From: Ovis canadensis
Lineage: Eukaryota; Chordata; Mammalia; Artiodactyla; Bovidae
DNA length: 64,000 nt
NCBI RefSeq assembly: GCF_042477335.2
Contig: NC_091263.1
Span: forward strand, 70,736,501 to 70,800,500
Direction: 5' to 3'
Made by a program: the position numbers and the translations under genes. Below are positions 1 through 13,300 of the stretch, piece by piece; within the stretch, counting starts at the first letter, position 1; the number at the start of each line of letters is the position of its first letter. Below the pieces are notes generated by a model. That model was not told the DNA's origin, ran no database searches, and was given only the letters and a program-made list of their open reading frames with translations.

Positions 1-224
1 GAAGGTCGCAGCCTCTGGCCCATGGGACAGCAGGAGGATTAAGTGAAGGAGGGCAACCATCCCTCATTCCATTCACAGCTCCCCATCCACCCACTTTATC
101 TTCAACCCATCTTCCACGCGGCGGCCAGGATACATTTTAAAAAAATGCCTCAGGCTCTACCTGTCCCCTGTTCAGAGTCTTTCCATAACTTGATAAAAAC
201 CATCATGGAGAACAGTATAGAATT

Positions 225-893
225 TCCCTACTCAACTAGGAATGAAACCACCATGTGACCCAGCAATCCCACTAGGAGGGCATGTATCCTGAGCAAACCA
301 TAATTCAAAAAGACACACGTGCCCGCCCTGTTCATTGCAGCACTGTCTACAACAATCAGGACACGGAAGCAACCTAGATGTCCACCAACAGATGAACGGA
401 TGAAGAGGCTGTGGTCTACCTATACCACGGAATATTACTCAGCCATAAAAAGGAATGCATTTGAGTCAGTTCTGTTGAGGTGGATGAACCTAGAGACTGC
501 CATACGGGGGGAAGTCAGTCAAGACGAGAAAAACAAATATATGTTAACGCATATACATGGAATTTAGGAAACTGGGATCGAACCTTTTCGCAGGGCAGGA
601 AGAGAAACGCAGACATAGAGAATAGACTTCTGGACACAGCTGGGGAAGGAGAGTGGGACGAAGTGAGAGAGCAGCACTGAAATATACACACTGCTGTGTG
701 CAAAATACATAGCTGGCGGGGAGCTGCTGTATAGTACAGGGGCGCAACTTGGTGCTGTGATGGCTGGAGGGGTGGCAGGGGGGTCACCAGGGAGGGGATA
801 CACGTATACAGAGAGTGGATTCACATCGATGTTCAACAGAAAAATATTGTAAAACAATCACACTCCAATTTTTATAGTTGTTTTTTTTTTTTA
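225..893 (+). mobile_element. L1 LINE, 5'-truncated 3' end
   Basis: Plus-oriented L1 3' end beginning in late ORF2 (CCCAGCAATCCCACTA, then GAATATTACTCAGCCATAAA) and running into the 3' UTR with a T/A-rich end. It is decayed and lies beyond H1-8 exon 3, in the next intron. About 50 bp of similar sequence occurs on both sides (139-190 and 901-952). Confidence 0.85.
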
Positions 894-1060
894 GATTCGT
901 AAGAAAAAAAGCACCTCGGGCCCTAACTGTCCCCTGTCCAGGGTCTTTCCGTGGCTCCGCACCGTCTTCAGGATCAAGTGCAGCCTCCCGCCGCCCTTCA
1001 CGGCGTCCCCTTCTCCCGCCCCCAGTGCACACAGACAGGACTATTTAGACTTCTCCACCT

Positions 1061-1277
1061 TTGGTCTTCCCTGTGGCTCAGATGGTAGAGAATCCGCCTG
1101 CAACGTGGGAGACCTGGGTATGATCCCTGGGTTCGGAAGATCCCCTGGCGGAGGGCATGGCAACGCACTGCTGTATTCTTGCCTGGAGAATCGCCCATGG
1201 ACAGAGGAGCCTGGCAGGCTACAGTTCATGGGGTCGCAGAGCTGGACACGACTGAGCAACTAAGCACAACTCAGCAC
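1061..1277 (+). mobile_element. Bov-tA type SINE
   Basis: tRNA-derived ruminant SINE. It has the 5' CTTCCCTGTGGCTCAGATGG part, the B-box-like GGTATGATCC, the central CCTGGAGAATCGCCCATGGA and the 3' GACACGACTGAGCAAC. Confidence 0.93.
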
Positions 1278-1542
1278 AGCCACGTCCTTCGTGCCTTCAT
1301 GCCTCTGCACAAGCTGGTCTTCTGTGTGGGCCACCTCCTCCAGGAAGCCTCCCCTGACCTCTCTCAGAGCTGACCCCTCCTCCCACCCCCACCAGCTACC
1401 CTGAGTTCTCTGTCTGGGTCAAGCCAAGTGTCTTTGGGCACACCGAGTAGACACCCCCTCCTCCCCAGAACTGACCCCTCCATCCATGCGGCCAGTGGTT
1501 GCCAGAAACCCCATCCCATGCCCACCCCATTCACACCCATAC

Positions 1543-1891
1543 CTTGGCGGCTCCCTCTTTCTTTGACCTTCAACTTCCCGCCAGGCCCACTGGCGCTGGG
1601 AGGGGCCTGAGCAGCCTTGTCTGGCCGTTGGGAGGACTTCTTGGCCTCGCCCAGCCTTGCCTCTGGGTCCTTGGTCTGCATGCCTTTCTTGGGGGCATTC
1701 TTGGCTGCGCCTGGTTTGGAGGGAGCTGCCCTCCCCTCTCTGGGCTTCCTGGCTCCTTTTTTCACCTCGCCTGGGTTGGCAGGGTCCTTCTTTGACTCAC
1801 TCGGCTTCTTGGGGTCTTTCCCCTCAGCCTGACCGGGCATCCTGAGGGCTGTCTTCCTGGGTGGGATTTTCCTTTTGTCTTTGGGGACTAA
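1543..1891 (-). CDS. H1-8: H1-8 coding exon 3 (basic C-terminal tail)
   Basis: 349 bp, acceptor CTGCCAG ending at 1892, donor GTATGG at 1542. It encodes [13 protein letters not shown] followed by a Lys/Pro/Ala-rich disordered tail ending GSRQ-G. It starts in phase 0 and ends in phase 1, so at least one further coding exon is needed; none is seen in the remaining 1542 bases. Confidence 0.93.
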
Positions 1892-4800
1892 CTGGCAGAA
1901 GAGAGAATGGGGTGGAACTGAGAGCAGAGGTCTGGGCATCTCCTGCCCCGACACCCTGCGTGAGGCTCAGAGAAGACCCCATCCCCAGGGAGCGGGTGAA
2001 GAAGGTGGCCAGGGGCTTGGGGCACAACCGCCTCCTAAAAGCTGGAAGCCAGCAGTGCATGCCACCCTGCCCGCACCACGAGAGAGGCACCACCACAGAG
2101 GAACTAAGGGACTCGAGAGAAAACTTGCCCAGCGCTCTCCCCGCTCCCTGCGTAGGTGGCGGCACGCACCTCCCGCCCCTGCCCCTGGAAGCCTCACAGT
2201 CCAGCACGTACTGTGAGCCCTGACGCTGTCCTCTCATGCTAACCTGTGAAGCTCCTTTGACCGCCCCCCCAACACCTGCCCGTGGACTGTGGCCCTGACA
2301 ACATCCCCCGCCCCCCCCACCTCATGCCACTGCGTCCCCAGGTCTCTTGGCCGCTTCCTGCTCTGCAGCTGAACATGGACGTGGAGGACAGATGGGCCCC
2401 AACCCCAGCCGTGCAACTCGACCTATCTAACTAAGTCTTCTCCTCCCCGCTTGGGCCTCAGTCTTCCCATCTTTACAATGGGGTCATCAGGGAGGGTGTG
2501 AGCAGCAGGGGGATTGCAGGGGCCCCTGGCTCTGCCCTTCTAGAGCCCAGCTCTGATGACACTGCTCCCCAACATCCCTGAAGGCTCATAGGTCCCCGTT
2601 ACCCACCATGACCAGAAAACAACCCCCACTCCCAGCTCACACACATCTTGACTCCATGGTACCCGAGACCCCCTTCCCTGCCTCTCAGCCCTTGGTCCAG
2701 TTTCCTGACTGCCTCCCAGTCACACACACCCCCAGCACCCCCTCTCCTGCTCCCCTTTCACCTCACCCTGTGCCCCTGGCCTTGCCATGGCAGCTGTCAA
2801 AGTTCAGACCCACACACTCAGAGTCCCAGGAGGGGGTCTCTCTGAGCTCAGCTAGCCTGTTCCCACAGGGACTGGAATGGGCAGTTTGAGAATGTTCCAC
2901 CAAGTTCCATAGCGACTGTCAGAGGAACTGCTACATGCTGGGGCACAGCAATGACAAGACGGATCCCAGGTCCGGGTCCCTGGGATCTGGGATCCGAGAT
3001 GGCAGCTGGTAGTCACCATGCTGTGGTTTGAATTTTGTGCCAAATTTGCTCTTAGCTCTGGGTGACTTGACCCTTTGAGAGAGGAGGATGTGCTGGCTCA
3101 CAGAGGTGTCAGCCCTGGTTTGGAGACTGTGGGTCTGCAGCCAGGGAGCGTGGGGAGCAAACCCCAAGGCTGTGACCTTGAAGGGGCCAAGGCTGGATCT
3201 GGGCTGCCCCTGGTAAAGGAATTCCAGGAAGGGGTCACGGGCGCCAAGGACCCGGAAGTGAAACAGCTAAGATGGTCTCTGGTCAGGGGTCCCACCCAAC
3301 AAGGAAGGAGGTGGGTGACGGGGCCGTTGGGGCTCAGCCTCCCTGGGGGGTGGGGGAGGGCGGGCAGGGGGCATCTGGGTGAAGACAGAGGAAGAAGAAG
3401 AGACAAGAGGAGAGAGGGAACAGTACCCAGAGCTCGGGAAGAAAGAGCTGGAGCTGGAGTTCAAGCCTGGTGCCGAGTTCACCACACCACACCCCGGGGC
3501 CCCCTGGCACCTCCCACCTGCCCCTCCACCACCCGGCACTCACTTTGAAGCTCCCGGTGGCCCCCTTGGCCTTGGAGTTGACGGGCCTGATGAGCAGCCC
3601 GCGGTGCAGGCCTGTGGCCAGGGCCTGCTTCAGCAGGTGGTTGAGCCGGAGGGCATCCACCGTCGGGTACTTCTGCAGGATGTAGACCTTGATGGCTGCC
3701 ACCGAGGTGCCCCGGCGCCGCTCCCCGGCCTGCAGTGCCTCCAGCACCATGCGAAGCACCGGAGGGTGGCGGCGCGGCGCCCGGATGGCGCCCCGGGCCA
3801 GGCCTGTGGGGCGGCAGGACGTCACCCAGGGCCCAGACCACTGCAGGGGGTGGGCGGGGGACAGAAACTCACCCAGGGCCCAGACCTCTGTGGGGGGCAG
3901 GGGGCAGCAGGACTTCACCCAGGGCCCATACGGCACCCCAGGCCAGGCCGGCGGGGGCCAGGGGCAGCAGGACATCACCCAGGGCCCAGACCGCTGCGGG
4001 GGGGCAGGTGGGGGCGGCAGGACGACCCCAGGCCCCCAGCTGACAAATGCGCCCAGGGAAGCACCCGCTGGGTGCTGGCCAGTCCCCGTGGCCGGTGGGC
4101 AAGCAGCCCAGGGACTCACGAATTTGCTCCCCCAGCCCCACCCACCCCTGACCTTGGCCAGCCAGTCTCCCAGGGCCCACCATGGGGCTGGGCACACAAC
4201 AGCCCTCCACAAAGGGTTATTAAAGAGCACTAAAGGGTCCTTTCAGTAAACAACACTGGGATTCCCTCCCTGGTGGCCCAGGGGTGAAGAGGCCACCTGC
4301 CAGTGCAGGGACATGGGGTCAGCCTCTGGTCTGGAAGTAAGATGCCACACATCCCGGGCGCCTCAGCACTGGGTCCACGACTATGGAAGCCCGCGTCCAA
4401 GAGCCCACACCCTGCATCAGGAAGCCGCAGCAATGAGAAGCTCATGCGCCATAACCAAGACCCAGCGTGCCAAAATAACTCAAAAAAATAAAAACCCTAC
4501 ACCAGGCCAGTTGTCTAAATCTAACATTTTACAGGAAATGCAAGGGCCACATGAAATCAGTAAAACCCAGATATGAGGAACTCTCCAGGACACGTGATCC
4601 AGTGCCTTCTACAAATAAGCAAGGAGGAAAAATAAACGTGGGAAAGGCCCCAGAAAGGAAAGATCCTACGAGACCCTTCAACCAGAGGCAATGTAGGAGC
4701 CTTGCTCAGACTCAGAGTATGATCTGAACAATCTGACTGGGGGCAGAAAAGGCAACTAGACACATGCGGACACTAGGGTATTTGAAAGCAAGAGAGTTCC

Positions 4801-7282
4801 AGATAAACGTCTACTTCTGCTTCATTGACTATGCCAAAGCTTTTGACTGTGTGGATCACAATGAACTGTGGAAAATTCTGAAAGAGATGGGAATACCAGA
4901 CCATCTGACTTGCCTCTTGAGAAACCTATATGCAGGTCAGGAGGCAACAGTTAGAACTGGACATGGAACAACAGACTGGTTCCAAATAGGAAAAGGAGTG
5001 TGTCAAGGCTGTATACTGTCACCCCACTTATTTAACTTCTATGCAGAGTACATCATGAGAAACGCTGGGCTGGAAAAAACACAAGCTGGAATCAGGATTG
5101 CCAGGAAAAATATCAATCACCTCAGATATGGAGATGACACCACCCTTATGGCAGAAAGTGAAGAGGAACTAAAAAGCCTCTTGATGAAAGTGAAAGAGGA
5201 GAGTGAAAAAGTTGGCTTAAAGCTCAACATTCAGAAAATGAAGATCATGGCATCTGGTCCCATCACTTCATGGGAAATAGATGGGGAAATAGTGTCAGAC
5301 TGTATTTTTGGGGGCTCCAAAATCGCTGCAGATGGTGACTGCAGCCATGAAATTAAGACGCTTACTCCTTGGAAGGAAAGTTATGACCAACCTAGATAGC
5401 ATATTCAAAAGCAGAGACATTACTTTGCCAACAAAGGCTATGGTTTTTCCAGTGGTCATGTATGGATGTGAGTGTTGGACTGTGAAGAAAGCTGAACGCC
5501 GAAGAATTGATGCTTTTCAACTGTGGTGTTGGAGAAGATTCTTGAGATTCCCTTGGACTGCAAGGAGATCCAACCAGTCCATTCTAAAGGAAATCAGTCC
5601 TGGGTGTTCATTGGAAGGACTGATGATGCTGAAGCTGAAACTCCAATACTTTGGCCACCACATGCGAAGAGTTGACTCACTGGAAAAAGACTCTGATACT
5701 GGGAGGGATTGAGGGCAGGAGGAGAAGGGGATGACAGAGGATAAGATGGCTGGATGGCATCACCAACTCGACGGACATGAGTTTGAGTGAACTCCGGGAG
5801 TTGGTGATAGACAGGGAGGCCTGGCGTCCTGCAGTCCATGGGGTCGCAAAGAGTCGGACATGACTAAGCGACTGAACTGAACTGAAGGATGATATTGCTT
5901 CTGGTGTGCTAATGGCAGTGCAATTATTTTAAGAGATTCTCATCTTTTAGAGATAAATACCGAACAGTTTACAGATGAAATGCTAAGTGTGGCATTTACT
6001 CTGAAATAACGCAGTGGTGGAACAAGGGTAACCACGAGCTGTTAGCTGCTGAAATTGACTGATGGGTGCATGGGGCTGAGGGGGCGGGGCTGTCACCGTA
6101 CCATCAGTCTACTTTTCATCATAACAAGTAACAAAATAATTTCACTCTTGGGTATATACCCAGGAGAAAATAAAATATATGCCCACACAAAAATATACAT
6201 ACAAATGTTCACAGAAGCATTACTTTCAGTTTAGTCACTAAGTCGAGTCCGACTCTTATGGCCCCACAGACTCCTCTGTTCACGGGATTTCCCAGGCAAG
6301 GATACTGGAGAGGGTTGCCACTCTGGGGATCTTCCTGACGCAGGGATCAAACCTGCGTCTCCTGCTTTGTCTCCTGCTTTGCAGGTGGATTCTTTATGGG
6401 CTGAGCCACCAGGGAAGCCCCTTACATTATCTATAATAGTTCAAAAGCAGAAGCAATCCTGAAGCTCATAAACTAGTGAATGGATAAACAAGACATAGTC
6501 CAGCCAGAACATCGTACAGCCAACAGGAGGAATGAGGTACTTCCTTGAAAAGATGATGCAGAGTGAAAGAAGGTAGTCACAAAAAAGTCACATATTGTAT
6601 AATGTAGCTGATATGAAATGACAGGAATGGGGAAATTGGAGCCAAAAAATAGATTCGTGGTTGCCAGGGGCTGGGAGGCGGGTGGAGACGGTGAGTGACT
6701 ACCACTGGGTACAGGTTTTTATTTAGAGGAGATGGAAATATTCTAACATTCACAGTAGAGATGGGCCACAACTGTGAATGTGCCGAAAGCCGGCACACTT
6801 CAAGTGGGGGAGCTGCATGCTGTGGGTTACTGAGATGGCCCAATAAGCTGCTACTTTTAAACTGCTGCAAAAAAGAGTAGGATCCAGGTGAGGAGGGAGA
6901 CAGTGTTAGAAGCTGTCAGTCACCACGAAGCACAGAAAAGTGGTTTACATATGAAACCTAATTTAAACATGGTGATTAGAAATGTTGATTTCTGACCAAT
7001 TTCTAAAAACTGAAGACTCAGAAGAGCAATCAAGTAGCTAATATCAATACACATACACGAAGGCAGATGTGCTCAGTTGCTCAACTGTGTCTGATTCTTT
7101 GCAGTTCCAAGGACTGTAGCCTGCCAGGCCCCTCTGTCCAAGGAATATTCCAGGCAAGAATAGTGGAGTGGGTTGCAATTCCCTTCTCCAGGGGGTCTTC
7201 CTGACCCAGGGATCAAACCAGCATCTTCTGGGACTCCTGCACTGCAGGAAGATTCTTTACCACTGAGCCACCAGGGAAGCCC

Positions 7283-7317
<35 letters not shown>

Positions 7318-10300
7318 ATAGTAAAGTGGAAAAATAGAACTTTGTACATATACAGATTGCTGTATCAAAATCGCATGGGAACTATTAATACAAAACAAAA
7401 AACTACAATAGATATACACATACAAAAGAAAAAGTCACCCGAACACAACAATACGGGGCTTCCCTGGTGACTTGGTGGTAAAGAATCCACCCGCCAGTGC
7501 AGGACACGTAGGTTTGATTCCTGGCACGGGAGAATCCCACATGCTGAGGGGCAGCTAAGCCTGTGCATGGCAACTACTGAACCCATGCGCCCTAAAGCCT
7601 ATGCTCCACAATGAGAGTAGCCACTCTAGTGAGAAGTCCACACTCCATAAGTAGAGAGTAGCCTCCACTGTGCTCCACAATGAGAGTAGCCACTCTAGTG
7701 AGAAGTCCACACTCCATAAGTAGAGAGTAGCCTCCACTCAGCGCAAATGGAGAAAGCCCTCACACAGCAATGAAGACCCAGGATAGTTAGAAACAGATAA
7801 TAAAAAGAACAAAACCCACAACACTAGTCATCAAACCACGAGAGATAAAAGAGGGAAGAAAGAAGACCAACAACAACAACAACAAATCCAAACAATTAAG
7901 AAAACAGCAATAGGAATACATATATCAATAATTACTTTAAATGTAAAAGGATTAAGTGCTCCAACCAAAGACACAGGCTGGCTGAATGGATACAAAAACA
8001 ATATCCACTTTACAAGCTGGTCTATAAGAAACGCACTTCAGACCAAGGGACACATATAGACTGAAAGTGAGGGAATGGAAATAGATACTCCATGCAGATG
8101 GAAATCCAAAGAAAACTGGAGGAGCCATCCTCTTATCAGAGAAAATACATGTTAAAATAAAGGTCGTTGCAAGAGACAAGGAAGGACACAACATAATGAT
8201 CAAAGGATCAATTCCAAAAGAAGATATAACAATTGCAAATATTTATGCACCCAACTTAGGAGCACCTCAGCACACACGGCAAACCCCCATAAAAGAGGAA
8301 ACTGACAGTCACACAAAAATAGCAGGGGAAATTAACACCCCAATTACACCAATGAATAAATGATCCCGACAGAAAATAAGGAAACACAAGCATGAAAAGA
8401 CACATGAGACCAGATAGACTTAATTGATATTTATAGGACATTCCATCCGAAAGCAACAGAATACACTTTCTTCTCAAACGCACAAGGAACATTCTCCAGG
8501 ATAGACTGTGTCTTGGGTCACAAATCAAGCTTTGGTAAACTTTAAAAAACTGAAATTGTATCTAGCATCTTTTCCAATCACAACACTATGAGATTAGAAA
8601 TTACATTAAAAAAAAACTAAACAAAAAATCACACAGAAGCTAAACAATGCACTAGTAAGTAACCAAGAGATCACTGAAGAAATCAAAGAGGAAAGGAAAA
8701 ATACATTAAAACAAATCACAGTGCAAACACAGCAACACAAAATCCACCACCCAGAACCTGTGGGATGTAGCAAAAGCAGTTCTAAAAGGGTATATAAGGC
8801 ACTTTAATCCTAGCTCAAGAAACAATAAACTCTCACATAAACCACCTAACCCTGCTGATTCATGTTGAGGTTTGACAGAAAACAACAAAATTCTGTAAAG
8901 CAATTATCCTTCAAAAAAAAAATAAATTAAAAAAAAACAACAACCTAACCTTATACCTAAAGCAACTAGAGAAAGAAGAAACAAAACAAAGTTGGTAGAA
9001 GGAAAGAAATCATAAAAATTGGAGCATAAATAAATGAAATGGGAATGAAGACAACAATAGCCAAAAAAATCAATGAAACTAAAACTGGTTCTTTGAAAAG
9101 ATAATTGAAATTGGTAAACTTTCATAGAGACTTGTCAAAAAAAATGGGGAGAGGACTCAAATCAATAAAATTAGAAATGAAAAAGGAGAAATGACAACTG
9201 ACGCTGTAGAAACACAAAGGCTCAAAAGACATTACTATAAGCAACTCTAAGATGATAAACTGGACAACCAGGAGAAACGCACAAATCCTAAGAAAGGTAG
9301 AACCTTCCAAGACTGAACTTGCAAGAAATAGAAGATATCAATGGACCCATCACAAGTCATAAAGTTGAAACTGTAATGTAAAATCTTTCAACAAACAAAA
9401 GTCCAGAACCAGATGGCTGTGGATTTGATCAAACATTTAGAGAAGAGTTAACACCTATTCTTCTGAAACTCTTTTACAAAACTCTGTTGGAAGAAGGGAC
9501 ACTCACAAACTCATTCCATGAGGTCACCATTACCCCAATTCCAAAATTAGCCAAAGATACCACAATAAAAGAAAATGACAAGCCAATATCACTGATGAAC
9601 ACAGACATAAAAATCCTCAACAATTACCAGCAAACTGAATCCAACAACACATTACCTGATCATAAACCATAATCAGGTGGGATTTCTCACAATGATGCAA
9701 GGATTCTTCAATATCCACAAACCAACCAGTGCGACGCATCACATTAATAAACTGAATGAAAGCCATATGAAAATATCAACAGACACAAAACACTTTCACA
9801 AAATTCAAAACACACATTTATAATAAAAAAAATTTTTATAAAGTAGGCATAGAGGAAACTTATCTCAACATAATAAAAGCCATAAGTGACAAAACCCACA
9901 GAACACGTCATTTTCAATGGTGAAAACCTAAAAGCATTTTCTCTAAGATCAAGACAAGGAAGCTGACTCTAAACACTATTATTCAACATAGTTTTGGAAG
10001 TCCTAGCTACAGCAATTGGAGAAGAAGAATAGATAAAAGAAACTCAAATTGGAAAACTAAACTTTCATTGTTTGCAGATGACAGATACTATACACAGAAA
10101 ATTCTAAAGATGCCCCCAGGAAACTATCAGAGCTCAATGAAACTGATACTGTTGCAGGATACAAAACGCATACCCAGAAATCTCTTGCACTCTTGTTTAC
10201 TGACAATGAAAGATCAGAAAGAGAAAATAAACCAATCCCACTGACCACTGAAACAAAAAGAATAAAATAGCAAGAAAAAAAAACAAAACTACCTAAGGAG

Positions 10301-13300
10301 GCAAAAGACACACTTTTGAAAAACTCTAATAAGACACTGATCAAAGAAATCAAACATGACACAAACAGAGAGATACACCATATTCTTGGGTTGGACAAAC
10401 CAATACTGTAAAAATGACAACACTACCCAAAGCAATCTACAGATTCAATGCTGCTGCTGCTGTTGCTAAGTTGCTTCAGTCGTGTCCGACTCTGTGCGAC
10501 CCCATAGACGGCAGCCCACCGGGCTCTGCTGTCCCTGGGACTCTCCAGGCAAGAACACTGGAGTGGAATGCAATCCCGATCAAATTTCCAATGGCATTTT
10601 TCACAGAATTAGAACAAAACAATTTATAATTTGTATTAAAAAAAAAAAAAGAAACAGAGCTGGAGGAATCAAGCTCCCTGAATTTAGACTATACCACAGG
10701 GCTACAGTAATCAAGACAGCATATGGTATGGCACAAAAAGAGAAATACAGATTAATGAAACAGAATAGAAAACCTACGCACCTACGGTCACCTAATTTAT
10801 GACAAATGCGGCAAGAATATACAATGGAGAAAAGACAGTGTCTTCAATAAGTGGTGCTGGGAAAACTGGACAGCTGCATGAAAAAGAATAATATTAGAAT
10901 ACCCCCTAACACCATACGCAAATTAAAGTCAAGATGGATTATAAGGCCAGAAACTATAAAACTCTTAGAGGAAAACATAGGCAGAACACTCTCTGACATA
11001 AATCACAACAACATCTTTTTTGACAGAACATTACTCAGCCATAAAAAGGAATGAAATTGGGTTATTTGTAAAGACATGGATGGAGCCAGGAACTGTCAGA
11101 GTGAAGTCAGAAAGAGAAAAACAAATATCATATGTTAACGCATGTGTGGAGTCTGAAAAAGTTTTGTACAGAGGATCTTATTTACAAAGCAGAAATAGAG
11201 ACGCTGACATAAAGAACAAACATACGGATACCAAGGGGGTAGGGGGGAATGGGACGAATTGGGAGACTGTAGAGAACCTACTGTAGAGCGCAAGGAACTT
11301 CACTCAATGCTTTGTGATGACCTAAATGAGAAGAAAATCCAAAGCAGACACAGACACACACACACACATACACACACACAGAGCTGATTCACTTTACTGT
11401 ACAGTAGAAATTAACACAACATTGTAGAGCAACTATAAGCTAATAAAACTTTTTAAATAAAAATAAATAAATGGGACTTAATTAAACTTAAAAGCTTTTT
11501 CAAAGCAAAGGAAACCATAAACAAAACAGAAAGGTAACCTTGAGAATCAGAGAAAATATCTGCAAATGAAGCAAGTGACGAGGGATTAAACTCCAAAATA
11601 TACACACAGCTCATGCAGCTCAATATAAAAACAAAACAATCCAATCAAAAAATGGAGAGAAGACCTAAATAGACATTTCCCCAAAGAAGAAACACAGATG
11701 GTCAAGCAGCACATGAAAATACGCTCAACTTCACTAATTATTAGAGAAGCGCAAATCAAAACTGCAATGAGCTATTACTTCAAACTGGTCAGAACGGCTA
11801 TTGTTTCAAGAAATCTACAAGCAGTAAATGATGGAGAGGGTACACTGTTGGTGGGAATGTAAACTGATACAGCCAGTATAGAAAACAGCATGGAGGTTCC
11901 TCAAAAAATTAAAAATAGAACGACCATATGATCCAGGGATCCCACTACTGGGCAAATACCGTGGAAAAAACCTTAATTCAGAAAGATACATGCACTGCGG
12001 TGTTTACTTCAGTATCCTTTAAAACAGCCAGGGCTTCCCTGATGGCTCTGTTGGGAAAGAACCCGCCTGCAATGCAGGAGACCTGGGTTCGATCCCTGAG
12101 TCAGGAAGATCCACTGGAGAAGGGATAGGCTACCCACTCCAGTATTCTTGGGCTTCCCTAGTAGCTCTGGTTAAAAAAAAAAAAAATCCACCTGCAACGA
12201 GGGAGACCTGGGTTCGAACCCTGGGTTGGGAATATCCCCTGCAGAAGTGAACAGCTACCCACTTCAGTATTCTGGCCTGGAGAATTCCATAAACCATACA
12301 GTCTATGGGGTCGCAGAGAGTCAGACATGACTGAGCAACTTTCACTTTCACTTTGGGCTTCCCGGATGGCTCAGACGGTCAAGAGTCTGCCTGCAGTGTG
12401 GGAAACTTGGGTTCAATCCCTTGGCCCGGAAGATCCTCTGGAGAAGGAAATGGTAACCCACTCCAGCATCCTTGCCTGGAAAAATTTCATGGACGAGGAG
12501 CCTGTAGTCCATGGAGTCGCCAAGAGTCAGACACGACTGAGCGACTTCATTTTCTTCTTTACAATAACCAGGACATGGAAGGAAGTTAAATACACATTGA
12601 CCCATGAATGGATGAAGATCTGGTGTGTGTGTATACACTCACACAATGGAATATTACTCAGCCATAAAAGGCAATGAAATTATCTGTAGAGAAATGAATG
12701 GAGCCAGAGACTGTCATAAAGAGTGAAGTTGGTCAATAACAGAAAAACAAGTACCGTGTCTTAATGCATATGTGTGGAATCTAGAAAAGTGGTACAGATG
12801 ACCCTATTTGCAGGGCAGGAACAGAGACCCAGACGTATGGATGTATGGACCTGGGGGCCGGGGAGGGAAGTGGGATGAACTGGGAGACTGGGTTTGCCAT
12901 GTATACACTACTCTAAGTAAAACAGCTAGCTAGTGGGGACCTGCTGGATGGCACAGGGAACTCAGCTCAGTGCTCTGTGCTGACCTCCAGGGGTGGGGTG
13001 GGTGAAGGGTCGATACATGCATACATAGAGCTGATTCGCTTTGTTGTACAGTAGAAACTAGCAACATTGTAAAGCAACTATACCCCAATTTTAAAAGGAG
13101 GAGGGCAAGCAGGGATAGCAATACTCACGTCAGACAAAAATAGGTATTAAAATAAAGAGTGCTGTACAAGGAAGGACACTACATAATGATCAAGGGATCA
13201 GTCCAAGAAGAAGTGTATATGTGTCTAACAGGAGCACCTCAATGTGCTGTATTTAGTCGCTCACTCGTGTCTCACTCTTTGTGACCCCATGGACTGTAGC

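Larger units (their letters stand above)
7325..13095 (+). mobile_element. L1 LINE unit 1 of a head-to-tail block
   Basis: Plus-oriented ruminant L1, from upstream of the ORF2 endonuclease region (TTAAATGTAAAAGGATTAAG near 7935) through reverse transcriptase (TTTGCAGATGACAGATACTA near 10073) to the 3' end (AAGCAACTATACCCCAATTT near 13080). It has many stops and frameshifts and is not coding. SINEs are inserted at 7457, 10449 and 12028. A separate L1 3' end sits inside ORF2 at 11019-11455. Its right border joins directly to the endonuclease region of the next L1 unit. Confidence 0.88.

Noticed and set aside
1041-1373. Short open frames with peptides like [13 protein letters not shown] and the many similar ones
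   Set aside because: All are translations of Bov-tA SINEs, present at dozens of places in both directions.
1364-1542. Possible H1-8 exon 4 just left of exon 3
   Set aside because: The open frame simply continues past the GTATGG donor into intron. I found no acceptor followed by Lys/Ser-rich tail sequence before position 1.
3810-4035. Regularly spaced direct repeats suggestive of a CRISPR-like array
   Set aside because: The genome is mammalian and the units are a degenerate minisatellite with repeated, not unique, spacers.
3379-4233. 284-codon plus-strand open frame
   Set aside because: Antisense to H1-8 exon 2 and the GC-rich minisatellite; Gly/Pro/Ala/Arg composition comes from the repeat, with no family motif.
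7555-7737. 60-residue repeated peptide
   Set aside because: It is the shadow of the 69-bp duplication in a SINE; 69 is a multiple of three, so the frame repeats.
9487-9672. Open frames within L1 ORF2 at many positions from 8 to 22 kb
   Set aside because: Short remnants of ORF2 broken by stops and frameshifts; annotated as L1, not as genes.
12028-12562. tRNA-like A and B box sequences (GGTTCGATCCC)
   Set aside because: They are the tRNA-derived heads of SINEs, not functional tRNA genes; the cloverleaf is not kept.
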